Shown here: positions 29,846-35,965 of the stretch, piece after piece
Layout of the letters: each line of letters starts with the position of its first letter
Position numbering within the stretch: the first letter of the stretch is position 1
Assembly: GCA_964609975.1 (NCBI GenBank)
Contig: CAZSTR010000014.1
Span: 1-35,965 of the forward strand
Origin: UBA5905 sp964609975
Lineage (GTDB): Bacteria; Bacillota; Clostridia; Oscillospirales; Acutalibacteraceae
Length of the DNA: 35,965 bases
Direction of reading: 5' to 3'
Made by a program: the position numbers and the translations under genes
The notes under the pieces: model-generated
The model's database searches: none
Seen by the model: only the letters and a program-made list of their open reading frames with translations
Told to the model about the DNA's origin: nothing

Positions 29846-31743
29846 TCTGTCTCCTGCTCCAATGTATCCGATGGATTTTCTCTGTCCTCCTCCGGCGCCG
29901 GGAACGCACCGTTCGTAGCGGCGCTCTCCGTTCGGTCGGTGGTTGCGACGCCATCCTCGGCGGAGGTCACCGCGGTCGTGGAGGTCGAGGGCACCGTTTT
30001 TCGTGTTCCGGCGGTGGACGGCGCATCCGTCGCCGAGATGGTGACGCCATTCGTTGCGTCGTCTGCCTTCTCCAGCACATTTTTCGCCTCCGTCGAATGG
30101 ATGGTGGTTTTTGTGCCCCAGCCCTGGGGCAGCTGCACCGCATTGTTGGCGGAATATTCCGCCTCGGAGCGATCCTGGGCAATTTGTCGGGCGGCAACCA
30201 CCAGCCTCGCGCCGGCATAGCCATAAATCTGGCGCGCCTCCACCGAAACCAGCAAAATCCGATCCGCTGCCGTCACCTTCACATTCGTGCGAAACAACGA
30301 ACGGGCGCTCAGCGCCTGCAAATGCTTTTCAAACGCCCCATCGTCCTCGAAATCCGTGCAGGCATAGTCGAAGCCCTCCGCCTCATCCACCGGGAGAACC
30401 GCAAAAATCTCCCATCGCGCCGAGCGATACAGCGTGTTCATCTCCAAAATCGGATGCTCCCGCAAAAAGGCGATACGACGATAGGCCAGCATAGGTGTCA
30501 GCATTTGCTCATCTCTAGCATATTTTCCATAAACGGTGATGCTGCGCGGCGCCTTTTCCGCCGTCAACAGCGTGTCCTCGTCAAAATACGGCTGGCCATA
30601 CAACGAGTATTGGCAGGAAAAGCTATGATTGTCATAATAGCCGCCGGAATAGGTCATCACCGGATAATCCACCGTCGTTTCCGGAATGCGCAGCCAGCCG
30701 CCGACATCCCCATTGGCGTCATACAAGCCGCGAAAACGCGCGTCCATGCCGGCGGGATAGCGGTCGGAGGCCTCCACTGGCACCTCCGCAGACCAATATA
30801 GCTCTCCCAACTGCTCCTGCAGAAGGATGTTGTCCTGCTTCCAGCGGGACAACCCCAGTCCCCACAACAGCCAGCCGACAGCCAGCAACAACGCCGCTCC
30901 CCAGGCGACGCCCTTCACCAGCCGCCGCCCCAGAGACTCGCCCCGATGGGGAAACAGCCAGGCGCACACGCCCCGCCAGCCGCAAAGCCGGCGACTCTCC
31001 TTCATCGGCATTTCATCCGCATATCCGCCGGCCATCACCAGCGGATACGCCTCCAGATACCGCCGAAGCATATCCAGCGCCGCCAAAGCGGCCGACCGGC
31101 GAATTTCCGCCCGGTCGCTTCCGTCAAAATCCAGCTGCCATTCCTGCACCCAGCTTCGCTTTCCGTCCGCGAGGGCGATATACACTGTCCCCACCGGCCG
31201 AGCCTCGGCGGTTTTCGGACCGGCCTCTCCGGTGATGCTCAGTCCGATGGACGCGCCGCTGTTCTGGCGCACACCGCAGGCCATTTCGAGAGCCGTTTCC
31301 TTGCTCACCGCGCCATAGCGCTCCAGTGTCTCCCGGCGCACCCCCAGCATTTTCTCCTTGCAGGCGCAGGAATAGGACACAACGCCCGTGCCAAACACCG
31401 CCGAGCAACCGGGAATTTCCGTGATTTGGGCGGCCACAAGCCCGCCCGTGCAGGACTCCGCCAGCGAAAGAGTGCGCCCCTTTTCCTTGAGCAACGCCAC
31501 CACCCGTGTGGCCAAATCCGCGCCGTCCCGGCTATATACATACCGTCCCACGCGCTCAGAAATCGCCTCCTCGGCCAGCGCCAGCTCTGCGACGGAGCCG
31601 GTCAGCTCAAGCCGAGCATCCAGTCCCACGCCCGTCAGCGTCGCCGTCGGCTCCGTCTTCACCAGTAAATCCGCCAGCCGCTCCGTCAGCGCCTGCTTTT
31701 CCAAGCCGAAAAATCGCCAAATTCCGACCGTTTTTTCCGCCAC
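29842..31743 (-). CDS. CinA-type amidase fused to a catalytically dead sortase B fold
   Basis: A 633-residue continuous frame. GTG 31743 is preferred over GTG 31752 since GGGAGG sits eight bases before it. Residues 1-70 resemble the KH-like linker of CinA; the MoCF half is missing. Residues about 75-230 are the CinA C-terminal nicotinamide-nucleotide amidase with AESCTGGLVAA (Ser97), VVSYSCACKEKMLGV and TGEAGPKTAE. A TM follows (275-298). Then comes a class B sortase fold (about 330-520) with YPAGM, GGWLRIPETTVDYPV and ARLVVAAR, paralogous to the next sortase. Its His is Lys407 (VYGKYA) and the Cys region reads LLVSVEAR (Val501/Glu502), with no Cys there. A Thr/Ser-rich tail ends it. Confidence 0.85.
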   Translation of the reverse strand: MAEKTVGIWRFFGLEKQALTERLADLLVKTEPTATLTGVGLDARLELTGSVAELALAEEAISERVGRYVYSRDGADLATRVVALLKEKGRTLSLAESCTGGLVAAQITEIPGCSAVFGTGVVSYSCACKEKMLGVRRETLERYGAVSKETALEMACGVRQNSGASIGLSITGEAGPKTAEARPVGTVYIALADGKRSWVQEWQLDFDGSDRAEIRRSAALAALDMLRRYLEAYPLVMAGGYADEMPMKESRRLCGWRGVCAWLFPHRGESLGRRLVKGVAWGAALLLAVGWLLWGLGLSRWKQDNILLQEQLGELYWSAEVPVEASDRYPAGMDARFRGLYDANGDVGGWLRIPETTVDYPVMTYSGGYYDNHSFSCQYSLYGQPYFDEDTLLTAEKAPRSITVYGKYARDEQMLTPMLAYRRIAFLREHPILEMNTLYRSARWEIFAVLPVDEAEGFDYACTDFEDDGAFEKHLQALSARSLFRTNVKVTAADRILLVSVEARQIYGYAGARLVVAARQIAQDRSEAEYSANNAVQLPQGWGTKTTIHSTEAKNVLEKADDATNGVTISATDAPSTAGTRKTVPSTSTTAVTSAEDGVATTDRTESAATNGAFPAPEEDRENPSDTLEQETE

Positions 31744-31776
31744 ATCGGTCACCTCCCCGCGGCCTGCAAAAAATTC

Positions 31777-32955
31777 TTAAATGGAGCGCTGTCGCACACC
31801 GGCCAGCGCCTCCTCCACCAGCGCTTCCACCTCCAGCGCCCGCTCCGCTTCCTCCACCTTATACAGCTTTGGCTTGGTGTTGGGGTGCTTTGGGGTGAAA
31901 ACCGTACAGCAATCCTCATAGGGCTGAATAGAAATATCAAAGGTATCAAGGCGCCGGGAAACGGACACGATTTCCTCCTTGTCCATTCCGATGAGGGGAC
32001 GGAATACCGGCATCTCGGCCAGCGCGTCCGTCACCGCCAGCGCCGGAATCGTCTGGCTGGCCACCTGCGCCACGCTTTCGCCGGTGATCAGCGCGCCACA
32101 GCCCTCCCGACGGGCAATCTCCTGGGCGATGCGCATCATAAACCGGCGCATAATCAGCGTGAAATATTCCTCCGGGCAAGCGCGCCGGATTTCCTCCTGA
32201 ATATGGGTGAAGGGCACAATATGCATGGTCATGTGTCCCGCATACCGTCCCACCTTCTCCAGCAGGCTCACCACCTTCTGCTCGGCACGCTCGCTGGTAT
32301 AGGGCGGCGAGGCGAAATGAATCGCGGTCAGCTCGATGCCCCGCTTTGCCATCATGTATGCCGCCACCGGCGAATCAATACCGCCGGAAATCAGCACCGC
32401 CGCCTTTCCGCCGGTGCCCACCGGCATTCCGCCGGCACCGGGCAGCTGCTCGGCATGGAGATACGCGCCGAAATCCCGGATTTCCACCATGATTTGAATG
32501 TCCGGCTGGTGCACATCCACCCGCAAATGGGGGAACGCATCCAGCAAATAGCCTCCCACCTCGCGGCTGATTTCCGGGGAGGTCAGCGGAAAGCGCTTGT
32601 CCGCCCGCTTGGACTCCACCTTGAAGGTGGCGCAGGCCTTTAACCGGTCGGCGAAATATTCCACCGCCGCCGCCTGAATGGCTTCCAGCCGCTTTTCCGT
32701 CACACAGGCGCGGGAAAAGCCGGAAATTCCGAACACGCGAGACACGCAATCGCAGGCCTCCTCCAAATCAGCGCCATCGTTTTTCGGCTCGATATAAATC
32801 GTGGACTGGGCGCAACGAATTTGAAACTCTCCGGCACGCCGCAGACGATAGCGCAGATTGTGCATCAGCGCCTCTTCGAAGGAGCGCCGGTTCAAGCCCT
32901 TCAGCGCCAGTTCTCCGTTTTTAATCAACAAAATTTCTTCGGGACGATATTCCAC
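31777..32955 (-). CDS. thiI: tRNA 4-thiouridine synthase ThiI
   Basis: A 392-residue enzyme. GTG 32955 is taken as start because AAAAGGAG precedes it; a longer frame upstream is Arg-rich and overlaps the sortase tail. The N-terminal ferredoxin-like and THUMP parts (ILLIKNGELALKGLNRRSFE; VDVHQPDIQIMVEIRD) bind tRNA. The PP-loop AVLISGGIDSPVAAYMM activates uridine with ATP. The short form ends without a rhodanese domain. It receives sulfur from a cysteine desulfurase, and one is encoded two genes upstream in the same run. Confidence 0.95.
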   Translation of the reverse strand: MEYRPEEILLIKNGELALKGLNRRSFEEALMHNLRYRLRRAGEFQIRCAQSTIYIEPKNDGADLEEACDCVSRVFGISGFSRACVTEKRLEAIQAAAVEYFADRLKACATFKVESKRADKRFPLTSPEISREVGGYLLDAFPHLRVDVHQPDIQIMVEIRDFGAYLHAEQLPGAGGMPVGTGGKAAVLISGGIDSPVAAYMMAKRGIELTAIHFASPPYTSERAEQKVVSLLEKVGRYAGHMTMHIVPFTHIQEEIRRACPEEYFTLIMRRFMMRIAQEIARREGCGALITGESVAQVASQTIPALAVTDALAEMPVFRPLIGMDKEEIVSVSRRLDTFDISIQPYEDCCTVFTPKHPNTKPKLYKVEEAERALEVEALVEEALAGVRQRSI

Positions 32956-32971
32956 TGTGGTTGACTCCTTT

Positions 32972-34540
32972 TCATGGGTTTTGTCCGCCCGCCGGCGCGG
33001 CGGCCGTCGTCGAAGTCGGAGGCGCATCGGGCGCATCCGTACCGGCGGTTGCCGAAGGGGCGGTGGTTGTGGTTGTGACCGCGGCGGCTGTAGTCGTGGT
33101 GGCCGCTGGAGCCGTTTTCGAGGCGGCGGTGGGCGTCGTGGACGCGGAAGGGTCCGTCGAGGTGGTGGCCGCCGTGCTTTCGGTGGTCACGGGGGGGGCG
33201 GCGCTCTCGGCGGTGGTAGAGGAGGTGGATGCGGTCAGCTCCTCCTCGGAGCTGTAATAGCTATGCAGGGGCAAATTCTGGTTCATATACCATGCCCGCG
33301 GCATAATCACATCCCCGTTCGCCACAATCGTGTCCGTGTCGGTGTCCGTCCCCTCGCCGGGACGCACCTTCCGGGCAATCACCAGCAGTCGCCCATCCCT
33401 CAGCTTCGCCGAGCTGTAGGCGGTGCAGGTGGACAGCACCAAAAGCTCATCCCCCTCCTGCACATCCGTCGGATAGTCGAACAGGGAGCGTGCCCGAATG
33501 TTTTCGATATGCTGGAGAAAATCCTCCTCAGAGGAAAAACGGGTGCGCCGAAAATCATAGCGCCATTGCCACTCCGTTTCCTCCTCATCCGCCAACACCA
33601 CCGCCAGCACCTGATATTCGCTCTTTTCATACAGGGTGCCGAGCGTCAGCGACGCTGCGGCGCGGGCGTTTTGCACATTGCCGATGAGCTTGTTCAGCCC
33701 GGCGAACATCTGGCCGCTGGCCATGTTGTGTCCATAGATGATGAGCACTCGGTTTTCCGACTCCTCTGACATCAAATCATTGCGCCGGTCGAAAAATAGC
33801 GCGCCGTTTTTGTTGCGGTTTCCGTAAAAGTCCTTGCGCAGATATTCCTCGTTGTCCCCGGAATACACCACCGGATAATGGATGTTCAGAAAATCCTTGT
33901 TGCCCGTGGCCGAAAAATCGAGAAAGCCCCGCACATCCGGATTGATGTTATACAGCTTCTGGAAGGAGACCAGCATCCCCTTAGGATAATCTCCCTCCGC
34001 TACAGCGGTTTTGTCCGGCTCATACGCCTCGACCGTCTTGTTATACAGCGAACGGTTGCGGGTCGGCACCAGCCAAATCTGATTGAACAGCACCCCGGCG
34101 GAAACCACCAGCATCGCCAACGCCACCCAGAACACGCCCTTGCGCGCCCATTCGGCGGGCGTATCGGTGCGCCGCGGGAAATTGGCCGCGAAAAAGCCGC
34201 CGATGGCCGCCAGTGGACGGCGTCCCGTCGGCGCCGGGGGCGGCGCCTCGTCCAGCGGAAGGTCGTTTTCCTCCTCCGGCTTGTCGCCCTCTGCGTCCCG
34301 CTCCCAGTCGGTCATCACCAACCGCAGCTCGTCCCCCATATCCTCCGCGTCCGGTTCCTTTCCGCCGCTCTCCCAGGCCGGCGGAAAGGAAAAGACCTCC
34401 GGTGCCGGTTTTTCCGGCTCCTCCGCCGGGGACGGCGTCTTCTCACCCATCGGCGCAGAAAAGCCCTGCTCCGTGAGCCGGCTCAACAGCTCCCGCACCT
34501 CCTCGGCGCGCTTGTTTTCCCGTTGTTCCCGCGAATCCAT
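32972..34540 (-). CDS. Class B sortase with long N- and C-terminal extensions
   Basis: A 522-residue transpeptidase. Residues 1-130 are cytosolic, acidic and Pro-rich; the TM is about 135-158; the sortase domain about 185-395. The catalytic set is intact: His271 in LIIYGHNM, Cys372 in LVLSTCTAY, Arg384 in GRLLVIARK. A tail of some 80 residues (438-522) is almost only Thr, Ala, Ser and Pro. Most SrtB proteins have about 250 residues, so both ends are extra. Candidate substrate is the PQTG protein at 1702-2466 (inference). It lies between the desulfurase (16 bp) and thiI (16 bp), splitting a functional pair. Confidence 0.92.
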   Translation of the reverse strand: MDSREQRENKRAEEVRELLSRLTEQGFSAPMGEKTPSPAEEPEKPAPEVFSFPPAWESGGKEPDAEDMGDELRLVMTDWERDAEGDKPEEENDLPLDEAPPPAPTGRRPLAAIGGFFAANFPRRTDTPAEWARKGVFWVALAMLVVSAGVLFNQIWLVPTRNRSLYNKTVEAYEPDKTAVAEGDYPKGMLVSFQKLYNINPDVRGFLDFSATGNKDFLNIHYPVVYSGDNEEYLRKDFYGNRNKNGALFFDRRNDLMSEESENRVLIIYGHNMASGQMFAGLNKLIGNVQNARAAASLTLGTLYEKSEYQVLAVVLADEEETEWQWRYDFRRTRFSSEEDFLQHIENIRARSLFDYPTDVQEGDELLVLSTCTAYSSAKLRDGRLLVIARKVRPGEGTDTDTDTIVANGDVIMPRAWYMNQNLPLHSYYSSEEELTASTSSTTAESAAPPVTTESTAATTSTDPSASTTPTAASKTAPAATTTTAAAVTTTTTAPSATAGTDAPDAPPTSTTAAAPAGGQNP

Positions 34541-34556
34541 CGCATTTTCTCCCTTC

Positions 34557-35693
34557 TCACCGGCGTCTGGCCAGCTCCTCCGCCGCCTGTAAAACCGCCT
34601 CCACCAGACGGTCTATGTCCTTCTCTGTGTTGGCATAATCGAAGCTCACCCGCAGAGCGCTGTCGATTTCCTCCGCCGGCAAGCCCAGCGCCGTCAGCAC
34701 CGGGCTATTCGCCCCCTTCGAGCAGGCTGAGCCGCTGGACACATAAATTTCCCGTTGCGCCAGATAATGCAGCATGGTTTCACTACGCAAGCCGGGAACG
34801 GAAAAATGCACAATATAAGGCACACCATCGGCGGGGATATGAAACCGCACCCCCGCTTTCCCCTCCAGCCCCTGCACCAGCCGCTCCCGCAGCTTTTCCG
34901 CGTGGACACGCTGGCTTGCGAAGGAGGGCACCTCCTGCGCCGCCACGCCGAAGGCGGCGATGAGCGGCGTCGCCTCGGTGCCACAGCGGATTCCGTTTTC
35001 CTGCTTTCCGCCGATGTTGCGGGTCTGCACCCGTGCGCCGCGCCGCAAATACAAGGCGCCGCACCCCTTCGGGCCGTGGAGCTTATGGGCGCTGAGAGAA
35101 AGGCTGTCAAAGCCCCAGCGCTTTCCTTGCAGGGGGATTTTCCCCGCCGCCTGCACCGCGTCGCAATGGATATGCGCCCGCGGCGCCTGCTTTCGAATCA
35201 TCGGAACTGCCCGCTCCAGCGGAAAGCGCGCGCCCGTTTCGTTGTTCACAAGCATCACCGCCACCAGCACCGTGTCCGGGCGGCAGGCCTCGGCGATCTG
35301 TTCTGCGGTCAACCCGACCTCTCGGTCGGGAACAAGCCGCGTCACCGTATACCCCTCTCGCTCCAGCCGGTCGCAGGCCTCCCGCACAGAGGAATGCTCC
35401 ACGGCGGTGGTCACGATATGCTTTCCGTCCTTCGGGTGGGCGGCCACACTGCCCAGCACCGCCAGATTGTTGGCCTCCGTTCCGCCGGAGGTGAAAAACA
35501 ACTCCTCCGGCTCCACCCCCGCCAGCGTCGCCACCCGGCGACGGGCTTCATGAAGCTGCCGCTCCGCTTCGAAGCCCAGCGTGTGTAAGGAGCTGGGGTT
35601 TCCGTAAATCTGCGTCATCATGGTATAGGCCATGTCCGCCGCCCCCCGGCTGACCGCCGTGGTGGCGCTGTTGTCCAAATAAACCGCCGACAT
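34557..35693 (-). CDS. Cysteine desulfurase (NifS/IscS-like)
   Basis: A 378-residue PLP enzyme that releases sulfur from cysteine. ATG 35693 follows GGGAGG; the longer open frame upstream would cross the promoter. Motifs: AVYLDNSATTAVS, FTSGGTEANNLAVLGS, an HIHCDAVQAAGKIP strand, LSAHKLHGPKGCGALY (PLP Lys) and VSSGSACSKG (catalytic Cys loop). It probably feeds ThiI, encoded downstream in the same run, and perhaps Fe-S assembly. No iscU is adjacent. Confidence 0.93.
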   Translation of the reverse strand: MSAVYLDNSATTAVSRGAADMAYTMMTQIYGNPSSLHTLGFEAERQLHEARRRVATLAGVEPEELFFTSGGTEANNLAVLGSVAAHPKDGKHIVTTAVEHSSVREACDRLEREGYTVTRLVPDREVGLTAEQIAEACRPDTVLVAVMLVNNETGARFPLERAVPMIRKQAPRAHIHCDAVQAAGKIPLQGKRWGFDSLSLSAHKLHGPKGCGALYLRRGARVQTRNIGGKQENGIRCGTEATPLIAAFGVAAQEVPSFASQRVHAEKLRERLVQGLEGKAGVRFHIPADGVPYIVHFSVPGLRSETMLHYLAQREIYVSSGSACSKGANSPVLTALGLPAEEIDSALRVSFDYANTEKDIDRLVEAVLQAAEELARRR

Positions 35694-35743
35694 TTCGCCG
35701 CCTCCCGTTCTCTCCCGGCCGAGACCATACAAATACAGTTTAT

Positions 35744-35772
35744 ATTGTATAATAAATTCCGCTGTTTTGCAA
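35744..35772 (-). promoter_or_regulatory. Promoter of the desulfurase-sortase-thiI-ruv run
   Basis: Minus strand TTGCAA (35767-35772), 17-bp spacer, TACAAT (35744-35749), about 50 bp before the desulfurase start. No clear terminator was seen before 25813, so all eight genes may share it. Confidence 0.7.
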
Positions 35773-35832
35773 CCTTTTCCGAGGAGCAAATCCGAAAAAC
35801 ACGAAAAAAAGTAGACTTTTCGCAAAAAAAGG

Positions 35833-35861
35833 TTGACAAACGCTTCAACATTCGCTATAAT
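35833..35861 (+). promoter_or_regulatory. Promoter of tRNA-Asp
   Basis: TTGACA (35833-35838), 17-bp spacer, TATAAT (35856-35861): a perfect consensus, 25 bp before the tRNA. Confidence 0.92.
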
Positions 35862-35886
35862 ATAGCCCGTTGCCAACGAAAAATGT

Positions 35887-35963
35887 GGCCCGGTAGTTCA
35901 GCTGGTTAGAACGCTAGCCTGTCACGCTAGAGGTCGACGGTTCGAGCCCGTTCCGGGTCGCCA
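35887..35963 (+). tRNA. tRNA-Asp (GTC)
   Basis: Acceptor GGCCCGG pairs with CCGGGTC (one G-U), D arm AGTTCAGCTGGTTAGAACG, anticodon loop CCTGTCACG with anticodon GTC, T arm GGTTCGAGCCC, discriminator G and encoded CCA (35961-35963). Further genes of a tRNA cluster could follow beyond the window. Confidence 0.96.
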
Positions 35964-35965
35964 TA

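Noticed and set aside
32956..33036. Arg-rich N-terminal extension of ThiI
   Set aside because: It overlaps the coding tail of the sortase; GTG 32955 has a strong ribosome binding site and matches the family start.
35694..35876. N-terminal extension of the cysteine desulfurase
   Set aside because: It would cross the promoter at 35744-35772 and lacks family similarity; ATG 35693 has GGGAGG.

Overview
The window looks like chromosomal DNA of a gut-type Clostridia member, probably Oscillospiraceae/Ruminococcaceae (inference). The reasons are moderately high GC, AGGAGG-type ribosome binding sites, a paired GlgC/GlgD, SipW-type signal peptidase with TasA-like proteins, class B sortase, and tRNA genes with encoded CCA. 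No CRISPR array, rRNA gene or complete insertion sequence was seen.

Region 1 (1-9150) is accessory. It opens with the C-terminal end of a tyrosine recombinase and two TetR regulators. A surface/biofilm-matrix type cluster follows: a sortase-anchored (PQTG) protein, a small TasA-like protein, a small zinc-ribbon protein preceded by a C10 tract, an ER-type SipW signal peptidase, a large GLUG-repeat protein with a SipW-type signal, a broken paralogue of it, and a protein with an internal SipW-type segment. A third TetR gene on the minus strand closes the region. The two paralogues carry homologous leaders, each with a short upstream ORF and two alternative pairings. This is the strongest candidate here for an undescribed regulatory system. 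A MITE-like palindromic element and a second small palindrome lie in the non-coding parts.

Region 2 (9300-12730) has tRNA-Gly(GCC) and an overlapping plus-strand set (EamA transporter, DUF2461, DUF436/YwlG-like, Mrp ATPase) ending in a terminator.

Region 3 (12787-17040) has a minus-strand pair (glycoside-hydrolase-like protein, then DMT transporter). It is divergent from an AraC regulator with a PocR-type sensor domain, and repeated TCCCGAAA boxes lie between them. A small helical protein follows.

Region 4 (17165-25813) has polA, then a promoter and the overlapping glycogen operon glgB-glgC-glgD-glgA with a terminator.

Region 5 (25846-35963) is a tightly packed minus-strand run. In transcription order it is cysteine desulfurase, active class B sortase, ThiI, a CinA-type amidase fused to a sortase fold that lacks the catalytic His and Cys, ruvC, ruvA and two FAD enzymes. 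The desulfurase and ThiI plausibly act together in tRNA thiolation. The active sortase could anchor the PQTG protein of region 1. A divergent tRNA-Asp(GTC) with a consensus promoter ends the window.
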